64,000 nt of DNA from Cranoglanis bouderius (GCA_023630585.1 CM042552.1:15167001-15231000); one strand, 5' to 3'. Counted from the first letter of the stretch, positions 35,961 to 49,639 are shown. Notes: a model not told the origin generated them from the letters alone. Made by a program: numbers and translations.

Positions 35961-38205
35961 GTAAATCACACATCATTGTTGGTATTGCATATTTAACTAG
36001 CTAAATAAAACAATAACAGAACATTGTTGCATCCAAAAAAATAGTTTCTTAGATATAATTACTAATAAAAAAAATTAATTTGAATAAATTAATTATTTTT
36101 TTCTTTTCTCTGAGAAAATGAGTAATACTATGTACACCCTAGTCAGGTAATTTTGGATTAGATCATAATCTGAAAAGTGAACTGATCAAATGAAACCAAT
36201 TAGAAATTATTAAAAAATAATTGACAATAATAATAATAATAATTAACAACAAGCAAATACAAAAATAGAAAAGACACACATGGGTGTCATGTGTGGGCAG
36301 GTCCTGAGGCAGATTTTGCTTCATATTGAAAGAAAGTGGTTAATAACTGATTTATAACAGGTTGAGGTTAGGAGAAGAGGAAGCCCACCATCTAATGGGT
36401 CAAGTGTAAAAGCCCAGTGGAGTTTTTTTTCTTTTTCCTCTTTTATAGTGACCTACTTAGAATTTGATTGAATGGCCACACTGCCTGGTCCTCACTTTCT
36501 CTCTATCACTCTCCCCATCTCTGTGCACATGTTGGCATTGAATGTATAATTCATACCTGCTAATGGGCCCACTGTTATAGAAACAGAGCTCCAGGCATCA
36601 GATCTCACCTCTGGTCACCTGACACCACACCATGTGCAGTAATATATACTTTAATTATGGATCCAGTAGAACTAGGGAAGAGTCTGATGTCCTGTGACTT
36701 TGGTGGCATGTCAGTAGTCTGTGATGAAAAGGTTTTGTCAGCTTGGTGTGTTTATGCATCTATGAACAGTCATTCTGATTGTCTGAGAGTTAGGAGAGAA
36801 AAAAGAGAGAGATAGGTGGGGAAGGACAAAATGATATCTGTGTGCATGCATTCTTCTCTCTCAATAAAATCATCCATCATTACAATAATAAAAGTCAAAG
36901 AGCAAATGTATCAGGTCCTTTGGATGGAAGAACAAAAGTAAAAGAGGACAAAATCTGAGGTAATCTCTTTTTTCCCTAACTCTCATTTTCTGCCTGTTTT
37001 CTTTTTAAAAGCTTATTAAATATTTAGCAAGCTAAGGAATCCAGTCCGAGTGCGATAATGATTGATGGCTCGACGGGAGTGCAGCAGTTAGCACTAAAAA
37101 ACATGAGATCAAGTTACAGTCCTTATCGATGTCACACCCATTAGAGTCTGCTAATAGTAACCAATCACTTGTACTGTCCTCCTTGATTTCCTTCAGGACC
37201 CATTCACACTTTTATCCCTCTGCCCTGTTCACTCCTCTCCTTTCATCCCTCTATTTCTACTCCTCCTTGAGGCTTTCTCGTCAGACTCTGTTGCTGCTTT
37301 GCTGATCTGCTATATTTTGTTCAGAACTAAAAGACAAGTGGCTGTAATGGTGCTGTCATTTGATAGTTGCTCAGATTAAAGTGCTTTAAAATGGAATGTG
37401 TTACTGTATTATATAGTACATTTGAATGTGTCATGAAACTGTTATGATGGGGTGTAATAGGTAGTCACAATGACATATAGTGGAATGAAAACGGCCATAT
37501 TTATTAGTGTCTGACAAAACAGTGCATTAATTGGAGGCCATCGAAATGTTACCTCAATTATTTCTCAAATGTGCTGGCAATATGTGAAGTAATGTTTCAG
37601 TATAGGGTACTGCTAGAATTAAAAAAAGATATCGCCAAAGAGAAAATAATCACAATAAATTTCTGTGTTTGAAGAAGTGCTCTTAGTGCATTCGCTGGCT
37701 TTTTCACCCTGCACTAAATGCCTGTATAACCCACCAAGTTATACGCCGATTTGCCAGTTTGAGCAAAACGGTAGTTTCTGATTGGGAGTTTATTAACACT
37801 GCTTTTGTAATGGATGATCCAGGGTTACAGCAATGTTCGTAATAATATTAAATCATATTTAAAGGAGATGCTTCAGGCTTAATTAGATGTGTAATGAACT
37901 AAATGACATTTTCACAGTAACCCAGTTTTCTCAAAGGCTTGTGAATACTATAGACAATACATTGTCAGATAAGTGTGCTCTGCTTGTGTCTCCTAATCTT
38001 GCTCTGGAAGTGGAATGGCATAGCCCTAGTTTGTTTTGTGATTGCCCATGCCCTGACAGCTTGGGTGGCCAGCGTGCTCCTGTGGTTAGAGGTTTCAGAC
38101 GTTTCCAAACCCATGCTGAACCACACTGGCCTCTGGTGAGCCACAGTGTCCTCGAGGTGTAGAGTGACAACACACAGGCTGTCCTCAGCACCCAGTGGTG
38201 GAGTA
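35961..38205. other. Intergenic DNA with one complex non-repeat stretch
   Basis: No supported gene. 37015-37130 is a complex unique-looking stretch ('aatgattgatggctcgacgg') that could be a conserved non-coding element. The remainder is AT-rich, with no named repeat. Confidence 0.45.
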
Positions 38206-38208
38206 GAG

Positions 38209-38210
38209 AG

Positions 38211-38285
<75 letters not shown>
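38209..38285. repeat. (CA)n microsatellite
   Basis: About 35 CA units with a GA interruption. The long valine/cysteine frame on the opposite strand is an artefact. Confidence 0.97.
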
Positions 38286-38418
38286 TCAGACACATTCACA
38301 GACGCTAAACTAGTCAAGGAACAAAGGGATTTGTATGAAATACATATATAGAATATAAGTGACCAAAACTGATTTTTCATTACTTATAAACTGAACATAG
38401 CTTTATAATACACAATAC

Positions 38419-38431
38419 TCTCTCTCTCTCC

Positions 38432-38494
<63 letters not shown>
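38419..38494. repeat. (CT)n microsatellite
   Basis: CT run with two CCCT interruptions near 38430 and 38438, then about 24 pure units. Confidence 0.97.
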
Positions 38495-38497
<3 letters not shown>

Positions 38498-38499
38498 CC

Positions 38500-39480
38500 T
38501 ACAGACACATGCACACCCTCAATCACACACTCCTTGGGTCATGCCCTTACTGTGTTGCATGGCTTTGGTTTCATCCTCACAAGTGGTAATTGATTCTGCT
38601 GTAGGTTGTGCTGGTGGTAAGTGGGGGTGGGCTCTCCAGTTTCACTGAAAACAAATCGCTTTTTTCTGGGCTCTGACCTTCTCCTCCCCTGCTCTGTCCA
38701 TCACTTTTCCATCTTTTCTTTATTTTTTGTTTCTCCCCACACTGGCAGTTAATAGACAAACATCAGACGTGGATTTGACAGAGATATGATATAACATAAA
38801 TGAGGTTCTTGAAATTTTATTTATTAATGTACATTTTTTTTTTTTCAAAACAGAATCAGCCTTACATCCAAAATGTAAATCACACATTAAATGTTTTGAT
38901 CACCTTAATTGTGTAACAAATAACACATCAGAAATGTTATTTATTTTAATATGAAAACAGAAATCTCTATACAGACAGTTTCAAACCCGCTCCTCTTGTG
39001 TGCAAAATGTAATACATTACTTTAGTGACTGTATCATCTAGTTTCCCTAACATCCATCTTTGCAGCAATATCAGCAGTTCCTGTTCTCACATGATCACGT
39101 AATCTTGTTTGCGGGTTTTCTGGCAGGGACATAAGGTGCTCACTACAACACTTGTAGGTGGCTGTGTAGCGCCTGTAGAACAGTTTCCCCTGAAAATAAA
39201 GGATGCTTTTCAGATTAAATTTGCGGCATTATAGCGCCATCTACCTTCATGTTTATGTACTGCAAGTTGAATTAACTTACACTTGCCATTAGGGAAATTG
39301 GCATTTTAAAAACGAATGTCATAAAAGATGGGGTTAAGCAGAATATATTAAGTATTAGTTTAACTGTAGTTTCTAAAGAATGTGCTTTAAGACAAACAGC
39401 TGAAAAATACTATTGCCAGTAACAAAGGAGAAAAATACATTTGCTGCCTAGAGAGGGCTGTTCTAGAGCTGTCTAGAGTT
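38500..39480. other. Intergenic DNA, nothing recognised
   Basis: No supported gene or named repeat. 38575-38720 is relatively complex but shows nothing identifiable. Confidence 0.5.
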
Positions 39481-39484
39481 TCCC

Positions 39485-39828
39485 TGTGGCCATATGACCC
39501 CTGCATCTGATACAGAATCCAGCTGCACAACTTGTTTTCAATCACCTCTGGCTTACCCTAGATGCTTGCCTATAAAACTAAAAATGGACCCACACCTAGC
39601 TGAAAGAAATTATCAAACCCTGCTCTGCACCACGTTTCCATGAAGCCTCTAGAATGGCTCAACTCGACCCCATCCTGCAAGATACAAGGAAGATATGCAT
39701 CAAGACTCTTCTCTGTCCTGACCCCAAGGTGGTGGAATGAACTGCTCTGGCTGTCAGAACAGCTGAGCCACTGGCTGTCTTCAAACAAAGACTGAAGATC
39801 TACTTCTTCACCAAATGAGCATTAAGTA
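39485..39828 (+). mobile_element. L2-like LINE fragment
   Basis: Plus-strand text across several frames matches the C-terminal part of an L2 reverse transcriptase: 'SDTESSCTTCFQS'-like start, 'YKTKNGPTPS', 'LFSVLTPRWWNELLW', ending at an ATA microsatellite. Stops and frame changes are frequent. This is the only L2 piece on the plus strand. Confidence 0.6.
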
Positions 39829-39829
39829 A

Positions 39830-39893
<64 letters not shown>
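39829..39893. repeat. (ATA)n microsatellite
   Basis: About 21 ATA units at the 3' end of the L2 fragment, probably grown from its terminal repeat. Confidence 0.97.
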
Positions 39894-39897
<4 letters not shown>

Positions 39898-39899
39898 CT

Positions 39900-40915
39900 T
39901 TGCACAGAAAATATAGAGGTTTGCACAGAAAAATTCCCCATCGTCAAACCATTACAACTTAAGAAAAGGTAAATGTCCTGCACCCAGACATGTACATAAT
40001 TGCTTTCCCTATGCTGTTCAATGTTAATGTAAAAATGGTAATGTTAAAAAATATCATATTAACAAATGTCACCTCACCTTCTTTACCCGCATGGTTCATC
40101 CATTTTCTCTTTCAGTAACCACAATTTTAAGAAAATCTTAAGTATTTTTATGTAAATTTATGGCAAATTAAGGGCCTTTTGAATTTAGCAGTACCTCACT
40201 TAGTGAGTGTACCTCATCTAGGACAGCTTTTCGCAGAAAGGAGGAAAAAAAGCACACAGGCAGAGCTTCAGGAGTTTTTATTCTCACTGATCTAAATATA
40301 GGACTAAGGAATTTTAATAAAGAACAAGAATGAGTTATACAATGCCCATGTAAGTACTGGCACAAAAACATGCAAACAGATACACACATGTCAAAGAATG
40401 AGTCAGTATTCAAATATACATGGGTAATGAATTACTAAATACTTGCAGGTTAAGTGGTGCCTTCCCAGCAACTGGCTTTCTAAACCTCCATTCATCCAGT
40501 GCTGTGCTTCTGTCTCCACTGTCGTCTGCTTAGCCCAGATTCCGCATCCCTCTCTCCTGACATCAGAGAACCAGACAAATAGAGACTGGAATTTCTGGTA
40601 CCATTAACCCCAACATAAAAAAAAAACTGCAATCACTTTCTCACCCAAATCTATCAATTTCAGATTATGAAAACACTCTTTTTGATTACATTTGCACAGT
40701 TTGGTCATCACATCAACCCACTGTCCCTTAAATATCTTGTAGTAACATACACATTTGTCTCACAAAACCCACATACACAAGCTTATCATTTTTATGTATA
40801 TCTGTCTACATATAGCATGCACTTTACATGCATCACATATAGCATGCATTCACATATGGATGTGTTCTGGATTTATAAATGTGTTTGCATACATGTATGA
40901 ATCAAATATTTTGAC
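39900..40915. other. Intergenic DNA, nothing recognised
   Basis: No gene or named repeat supported. Confidence 0.5.
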
Positions 40916-40919
40916 ATTT

Positions 40920-41225
40920 CTCATTGTCTATGTGGAGGAGGACAGTGGCCAGGAGACCTGCTGTATAAGCAGTGATAGGGCATTTCCTAATGTGTTTGCA
41001 CAGGGGCCAAAGGAGAAAGAGGCTCTGACGCAGAAGGGCCCATTGCCTGCTGCCTTCTTTACAATGGAAGGCCCCAACTCCAAACACAGTCCTAAATGTC
41101 ACAAAGACGCCAATCCATGATAAGGAGGAGGATTTTTCCAGATTGGCCATTGTCAAGGCAGGTCTTTACCCCACACCCAAACCTTGCTTGGTTTAAAAGG
41201 CATGACAGCACCTGCATGATGGTAG
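40920..41225 (+). promoter_or_regulatory. urp2: Candidate urp2 proximal promoter
   Basis: A TATA-like TTTAAAAGG lies at 41192-41200, about 260 bases before the start codon. Upstream, within 140 bases, are two SOX-type motifs in opposite orientation (ACAATGG 41061-41067; CCATTGT 41147-41153) and two CCAAT-type motifs ('gccaatcc' near 41109; reversed in 'gattggcc' 41141-41148). The segment is repeat-free and more GC-balanced than the flanks. Motifs were found by eye and the start of transcription is unknown. An alternative TATA-like 'gatatatatc' lies at 41340. Confidence 0.4.
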
Positions 41226-41459
41226 AGAAAGCGAAGCGCAAGGTTGCAGCAACAGCGTGTAATAGACATCACACACTCGACAAGCCTTCTCATTGTAGGG
41301 GCGCATTAGGGTAACAAGTGTGTGTATTGCATTGAGAGATGATATATATCATCTATTAAAAACAAGGTTCAATTAAACTCTGTACTGGACAGTTATTTTT
41401 GCTTGTAAAAGCCTGAAAAGCAAGATCTGCAATTGTATAGTTTCCCAGACAAAGCCAAG

Positions 41460-44111
41460 ATGCAGAAAGGATGCATGCTGAAATTAATGTCAGTGGTAGC
41501 ACTGTTGATTTTAGCTCCAGCTCTGGATGCTGCACCAATAACCTCTGAAGTTCCAGACCTTCAACAGGCATCATTAAGAGGTAACGCTCTGATTATAGTC
41601 AAATAATTTCTTTTTGCAATAACTTTATCATGATTTTCTGCTTTGCATAAGGAAATAGAATTTTAAGCAGTATTTCAGCAACTGATAACATGAATGTAAT
41701 TTGTGAATGTAATCAAACAGGCTTTATGTCTGATGCTGACTAGCTTTGATCAGCTAGTGATCCCATTCTCTGTGATAATACTTCTGTGACTGTAGGTGCA
41801 GAAAGTAGATTATTAGCACAGTTTGATTAATAATTGTGATGTATTATATAATAGAGTGAATGACAGTAGTGAATGATTTCTGAAAACTCTCTACATTAAT
41901 AATAAACAACATGGAAGAATGGGAAATTATTTCCATGAACAGAATATTTCTAAAAGTGATGTTCTTTATTGTAGAATAAAATATTATTTTCAATGCTTTC
42001 AATATTTTCAATATTGTTCAATATACAATATTGTTCATTACCAGTTCCCAATTAAGGGACTGTTACTAAAATAATTTTCAGTAAAAACAGATATCTCTAT
42101 ATTGTGCAGTCTTGATCACAAGCTTTCATGTGACAGCATCATTTCTATGCAGTCAATTCCCTAGCAACTCCCTGACATTCCCAAAACCATTGTTTACAAC
42201 TTTGTAGATGTGTTTTATGAACTTATTTAACTCTGTCTCCTAGTATGAAAGAGAAAAGACTTTTCCTGTTGAATCTGTTCACTTTTGCATGCTTCAGCTT
42301 CCTATTGATGGGTGCCTGTTACTTGAACCAGTAGAATTTTTTTTTTTTTTTTTTACATAGAAACATAAAAAGGAGTACATGTTGGAAAAGAATACAGTGA
42401 ACATAAAGATGCATAGTAGTATATAGCCTCTGAGATCACAAGTACTCATTTGTTTAATATCCTATTTTAATCCAAAGGTGACAAGAAACCTTGGACGAGT
42501 GGCCCAGACATCCACGATATGACTACGTATTTTGACAGACAGGAAATGACATTGCCTGTAAGGCCTTCCGGTAGCTTAGACAAAGCCACAAACAGTCCAC
42601 ATTATCTGGACAAAATATTGGCAGCAACCAACAGTCAAGGCCAAAGGATTGCTCCAGTTCCAGTTGATTCTGATGGACTAGAAAACATAGTAGCAGCAAC
42701 CGACACTTTGGATAGTCAGCTTAACCTAGGCTCTGTAATGGATGACCCTGAAATAGAGGAGCATGCGCCAGTGGAAGAGGGCAGTGTTCACAAACCCTTG
42801 AAGCTAATACCAGTGACTATTAATTCAAATAAGCAAAGAAAGACTTTGTTAGAGACCAAAGGTGCAAAGATAAATTCAGCCAGCAGTACACTAGACAGAC
42901 GAGAGAAGATTCTACATATGCTGAGTGCTCTTGAGGAGCTTCATAGGTCACTGAACAGTACATTGAACAGCCGTCTCACCATCATAACAAGAGGTAAGAG
43001 AAAGGAGAAGCTTTTACCATAGTTGCTCATTTCTTTTTACCATAGTTGCTCAAGATAAACATTATAATACTAAGAACAATATTGTCATAATAAATTAACA
43101 TTAAATTTTTATTATATGATTGTTTCCAGTAAAAAAATCTCCTTAAATTCCCAGGAAAAAAAATACTAAACTATACTTTTCCTTGTCTCTGTCACAATAC
43201 CCACAAGTGTACATCTTTTGTGATACTGTGTATATTTTATCTGGGAAGGCACATGCAGTCTAAAAGTTACTCTAAAAGCTTACTCTAAAGATAAACGATT
43301 AAGTGTTTTTGTTTTTTTGTTTTTTTTGCTATATGCTGTATGCTATATTCACATTTTCTGGTGATACTAACAGTACAAAAGACATACACTTGAGGGTAAC
43401 ACCCAAATGACATAGAAAGGTATAGTATAGTACTGTACATGCCTTTCATATTAGTTTCACTGTATTTTCACTGAACAAAATGAGTAACTGAAGAGTAAAG
43501 CAGGAGTTTAAATGGTTAACTGGATTCCCTGGTACTCGCAATGTATAAAATAGTATGTTTCTGTGTTTTGATCTGTTTCAAGGTAATAGCAACAGTCGCA
43601 ATTCAGGAAAAAAGAATAAAATGGTAGGTTTGTAACTGTTGACTATACAAGTAAACGGGTGCATTCATTATTTAACAAATCTAATAAACTAATAAACTAA
43701 TCTAATAAACAATTCCATATTGAAATTTTTCCACTGTTGCTAATCAGTCATTTTGACATATTTTACCATGATTGTAGTTCACAGAGGGTAACATGAAGTC
43801 AACTACAGTGTCATCTGTGGTCAGTAAAGGTGCTTCACCAAGGGCTAGCACTGACCAAGTGGATCCCAAACTCCTGAATGGAAAGGCATTCAAAAAGTCT
43901 TTGCCATCAACTCCCAAGAAAACAAACAAGAGAGGTGAGATGAAATTAAACCATAAAACCAATTTAAAAGTACCTCACATATATAACTAATTTTCTGTTA
44001 AAGCAATAATACATTATAAAAATGTATATATAAAAAAGATAACATTTATTAACAGCTGCTTTTGTTGTCTTTTTAACAGTTTGCTTCTGGAAATACTGCT
44101 CTCAGAATTAA
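41460..44111 (+). CDS. urp2: Urotensin II-related peptide 2 precursor
   Basis: Five coding exons by splice consensus: 41460-41580, 42478-42993, 43583-43623, 43778-43934, 44080-44111. They total 867 nt and join without a frame break into 288 residues. Exon 1 encodes a signal peptide (hydrophobic core SVVALLILAPALDA) with likely cleavage near ALDA-APIT. Exon 5 completes a codon split by the last intron and ends NKR-VCFWKYCSQN-stop. The CFWKYC disulfide ring is the invariant urotensin II core, VCFWKYCSQN is the sequence I know for fish URP2, and KR before it is a prohormone-convertase site. A leucine-rich stretch precedes the middle introns (LHMLSALEELHRSLNSTL). The secreted peptide acts on urotensin II receptors. 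In zebrafish, urp2 is made by cerebrospinal-fluid-contacting neurons and influences body-axis shape. The precursor is long for this family, and the 41-bp exon 3 is the least certain piece, although it keeps the frame exactly. clic6 converges on its 3' end. Confidence 0.92.
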
Positions 44112-44315
44112 GCACTTCTCACACTTCAATATCACGTTCTAACATGACCCCATGCTCATCAGCAAGCAAATCTAAGGCCACTTCTAATTGATACTTCAAC
44201 AACATTCTTAACATGACTTAACATTAACATGACCCCAGTGACCTCTTATGACGTGTGTAGCCTCATTGCACAAAAGCCTGTTAACCCCCCTTCTACAAGT
44301 GAATGCTGTATGACA

Positions 44316-44321
44316 AATAAA
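44316..44321 (+). promoter_or_regulatory. urp2: urp2 poly(A) signal
   Basis: Canonical AATAAA about 205 bases after the urp2 stop codon. A second AATAAA lies at 44351-44356. It faces the minus-strand AATAAA at 44363-44368 assigned to clic6. Confidence 0.7.
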
Positions 44322-44362
44322 AATTTACAAGCATGCAAAAAGGTCTTAATAATAAACAGAAC

Positions 44363-44368
44363 TTTATT
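44363..44368 (-). promoter_or_regulatory. clic6: Candidate clic6 poly(A) signal
   Basis: TTTATT on the plus strand is AATAAA on the minus strand, about 1.47 kb after the clic6 stop. Minus-strand sequence between the stop and here shows no other canonical AATAAA that I found. The assignment therefore implies a long 3' UTR containing the CT/CA repeats. Confidence 0.45.
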
Positions 44369-44374
44369 TTTGTA

Positions 44375-45838
<1,464 letters not shown>

Positions 45839-46404
45839 TTATATTAACTTTTTGACAACATCCAAATAGGCAAACTCAATCTCTCGTTCTGCAGGACAGG
45901 TGCTGGTAAACTCTTCTCTCTGGTAGGCAGAGTTCAGGTATCGCCAAATCCCTTTCATGTCAGCTGGAATCTCAAAACTTCTATACTTCTTTGCAACAAT
46001 CTGAGCCAATATATAATAATACAATCACTTTGTGACATCATAAGTTTATTAAAACACCTTAAATGAAGCATCAGCTAGTTTGTCAAAAGCCAACAGTCAA
46101 ACAGATAAAATGAATTACCTAAATGTTAAAGGTTGATTCAGGCTCTCATCTAAATTGGCTGACATGTTTGCATACATATTGTAGTCACAGTAAATAAGAC
46201 ACAATACCTTGATGATGTGTAGTTTGGGAAGCAGGTTGCAGTCAGCAAGAGTTAGGTCTGGTCCATCCAGGAAATTGCGTGTTGATGGTCCTGTGTCATC
46301 AGGGTTGTTGGCATCAATCTCCTCTGGCAATGGAGACAGCAAGTAGTCATCCAATTTCTTCAGGGACTTCAACAGAGCTTTCTCCAAGCCTAAAGAATGC
46401 ACAT

Positions 46405-46460
<56 letters not shown>

Positions 46461-48460
46461 AGTCCACTAAGACCAATTAAAAAAAATAAATTGAATTATT
46501 TACCATCGTGTGCATATTTGTAAGAGTTCTTGATATAGGCAGAAAACTTGGCAAATACATCTATTCCCGCAATGTTTGACTCTGGGTGTTTAACAGCCAA
46601 CTTGGGATACCTTTAGAAGCATTGATATGTGGTGAATGACAAACAGTAAACAGGAACACCAATTCAAGCACAAATTGCACTCTAAACAATTCTGGTTGAA
46701 CAGATAAAAAAAATATTATGTCCTGTACCTTGGTGGTGTAAGCCTTTCCTCAAGAAATTCCTCAATCTTGTTAACATCCACCAACACTTCACCATTAAAG
46801 GTCATAAAAGGTGGGTTGGTTCCTGGTGCAAGGTTTTGCAAATCAGCTGGCTTCCTATAAGATACAAATCTGCCAGTCAGAATAACAAGAGCATGATACA
46901 GCTCATCACCCAACATGAAATCTGCTTGTATTAAAACACAATGTTCCATGTAACTATATAGAAATTATATAAAATGAGTTTCTACTTCTTGAGGTCCACA
47001 GTTGTGACATTAAAGATGACCCCCTTTAGCCAAAGGATCATGAAGAGTCTCTGAGAGAATGGACAGTTGCCAATGCTTTCCCCATCAATTCCTGCCTGAA
47101 AAACAATCCAGTGATCAATCTGTGAGAAGTGATTAGCCATGATAACTCAAATCTGTGCAAACATGAATGAAAATGTTATAATCACTGCAAAGAAAGAAAG
47201 AAGGAAGGAAGGAAGGAAGGAAGGTATCTTGCTGCACGATAAAGTTCCTCACAATTCGATTGGATGCATTTCTCTGTAAATTGGCAGACAGAATGTTCCT
47301 GTAAACTACTGAATTCAATCTGCTGATATCATCAAGAGTTACATAATCAATAAAGATTAGTGAGCTTGTTCCAGAAGCATTCATGCAAGCCAAAGCCATG
47401 ACACTACCTCCACCATGTTGCACAGATGAGCTTGTATGTTTTGGATCATCCACTGTTCACTGTTCATCCACATTGCTGTTTTCCTTGGCCAACCCATTCG
47501 GTGTCTGTTGCTCAGTACACCAGTGGTTTCTTTCTTTTTCAAGACATTCCAAATTGTTGTTTTGGCTATGCTGTGCTAAGCCTCTGATTGATTTTCCCTC
47601 TTTTCTCAGCTTCAAAATGGCTTGTTTTTCTCCCAGACAGCTCTCTAATCTTCATGTTGGCTTAACTGTTTTAACAACAAATGCAGTCTTCACAGGTGAA
47701 ATGGAAGGCTCAAACCAAGAGTAGATGTTCAGAGCTATTTATTGTTTAAACAATCATTCTAACAGAACACACCTGAGTAACAAGGTGAAATAAAAGCTGA
47801 AATTCTAAACTCTCTTGTCATATTCATCTTTTGATCGCAATCCCAAATGTCTTCAGTCTACAGCAAAAACAAATGAATTGGCCTTGCTGTTCCAATAGTT
47901 TTGGAGGGGAATGTAAATGGCCAAAAGCATGTAGACACCTGACCATCACACACATATGTGCTTTTTGAACATCCCATTCTAGATTTAGTCCCCCTTTTAC
48001 TGTTATAACAACCTCCACTCTTCTGGGAAGGCTTTTCATTAGATTAGAAGGCTGTGGGGATTTGTGTTCATTCAGTCACAAGAGCATTAATGAGGTCAGG
48101 CACTGATTTTGGGTGAGGAGACCTGGGGTGCAGTCAGTGTTCTAGTTCATCTCAAAGGTGTTCAGTGAGGTTCAGGTCAGGGCTGAACCTGAACTCGAGT
48201 GTCCTGCACTCCACACCAATCTTGGCAAACCATATCTTCATGGACCTCGCTTTGTGCACAGGGGCATTATCATGATGGAATAGGTTTGGTTCTTTTAGTT
48301 CCAGTGAAAGGAAATTGTAAAGCTACAGTATCCAAAGACATTCTAGACAATTATGTTCTTTCAACTTTGTAGCAACAGTTTGGTGAAAAACCACATATGG
48401 ATGTGACGGTCAGGTGCCCACAAACCTTTGGCCATGTAGTATAGATTGTGTATTTTCAGT

Positions 48461-48503
<43 letters not shown>

Positions 48504-48769
48504 AAAAAAATAGTAATATGAGCAAACAGTTTAATCAGTATCAAAATGTGTCTAACTGTGGTGTGAGACATCCAGAAAAAATAGATGCAACTTTGTTGCA
48601 AGATCGTATCCATCATTTGAAGTAAGTTAATTAAAATATATAGCATTCTATTCATCTATATATTATGAACTACAGTATATGAAATTTAGTTTTAAGAATT
48701 TCTTACCTTCACAAACAGCTCAATACTGGGGAATCCAAAGTTTTCAACTGCTATATCAAACCAAGCCAT
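45839..48769 (-). CDS. clic6: Chloride intracellular channel 6, short form
   Basis: Six exons on the minus strand: 48769-48707, 47095-46986, 46854-46729, 46610-46504, 46389-46208, 46000-45839. They total 750 nt and 249 residues, all with GT/AG ends and matching phases. The start MAWFDIAVENFG is preceded in frame by TGA 12 bases upstream. The thioredoxin-like half shows ESIGNCPFSQRLFMILWLKG, with the family's redox cysteine at residue 32 in CPFSQ, and the putative membrane segment from there to about residue 54. The all-helical C-terminal half shows FAKFSAYIKN, FLDG and LTLADCNLLPKLHI, a KKYR basic patch and WRYLNSAY. VIFNVTTVDLK, NLAPGTNPPFMTF and KIVAKKYR match CLIC6 better than CLIC4 or CLIC5. 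CLICs switch between soluble glutathione-transferase-like and membrane-associated forms. Proximity to smim11 agrees with the human CLIC6 locus. Intron 1 carries two Tc1-type insertions and a second upstream first-exon set exists. Confidence 0.92.
46407..46459. repeat. (AAT)n microsatellite in clic6 intron 4
   Basis: About 17 AAT units, beginning 18 bases from the exon 5 boundary, inside the intron just upstream of the acceptor. Confidence 0.95.
47187..47912 (-). mobile_element. Tc1/mariner fragment in clic6 intron 1
   Basis: Minus-strand text 'VQHGGGSVMALACMNASGT', 'VYRNILSANLQRNAS' and 'NFIVQQDT' matches the plus-strand transposase at 17730-17920. The terminal repeat at 47820-47912 ('aaatgtcttcag', 'ggccttgctgttccaata') matches 18350-18440. 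The left end breaks off at a GAAA/GAAG tetranucleotide tract (47187-47223), so the 3' half is missing. It is the same family as 17083-18445, inserted in the opposite orientation. Confidence 0.82.
47914..48440. mobile_element. Non-autonomous Tc1-like element in clic6 intron 1
   Basis: About 525 bp. The left end 'atggccaaaagcatgtagac' and the right end 'ccacaaacctttggccatgt' are inverted repeats. 'ccattctagatttagtcccc' and 'aggtgttcagtgaggttcag' are familiar phrases of an abundant fish transposon family. No transposase frame remains. It directly abuts the Tc1 fragment at 47187-47912. Confidence 0.75.
48464..48500. repeat. (CT)n microsatellite
   Basis: About 17 CT units in clic6 intron 1. Confidence 0.95.
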
Positions 48770-49307
48770 TCTATATAGTCAAAAAAAGGTTTGGAAAAGT
48801 AGCAGAAAAGCAGCTCTTTTCTCACTTTTGACCTTTACATTGCAGATGCAGGAACTGTACTATGCAGTTAAGTCCTTAATCCCAAAATATATATTAATAT
48901 AATATAATATAATATAATAATATAATGTATTATTATTTAGAAATGTATTGAAATGATTGCCTCTCCTGAAATGCTAATGCTCTGGAAGAGTCCAGGGTGG
49001 ACTAAGATATGCCAGTACGAGACCACTAGAATCCTTGATAAAACACTTGTTCTTTGTTGTAGAACATAGAATGAATAAATGGTCTGTTTATGTGAACCAG
49101 TCTTATGAATTCTTTCCAGTTGCCTTGTGTAGCTCTTTGTTCTGAAATGGACAGGCACGCAAAATCCAAGTGTCAAGTAGATAAACAACTTTCAAACATG
49201 TATTTTCTTAGTTTTTGATGTAAGGGACATGAAACTACATCTACTGTATCTGGAGCAAAAATTAAGGTTCACTCCAAAAGGTACATGTGTAAGCAAATGA
49301 TTTAAGT

Positions 49308-49430
<123 letters not shown>

Positions 49431-49639
49431 TACTATGTGTAGATTTTTTTTTCTTCTGATGATGCTGTAAAACACTTGTAAAACACCTTTACAGCAGTTG
49501 TACCATAACTCTACTTTTCGTGAAAGTTTTACTTACAAATTTTTGTAAAATTCTTATTATGGATATTATTATCTGTAGACCTATTTTCATAACAAATATC
49601 CGGATGTACAAACCCACTTTCACACCATGTTTTTTCAGC

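Noticed and set aside
45839..48769. CLIC5 or CLIC4 as the identity of the CLIC gene
   Set aside because: VIFNVTTVDLK, NLAPGTNPPFMTF and HIIKIVAKKYR agree better with CLIC6, and an acidic N-terminal exon and nearby smim11 support CLIC6.
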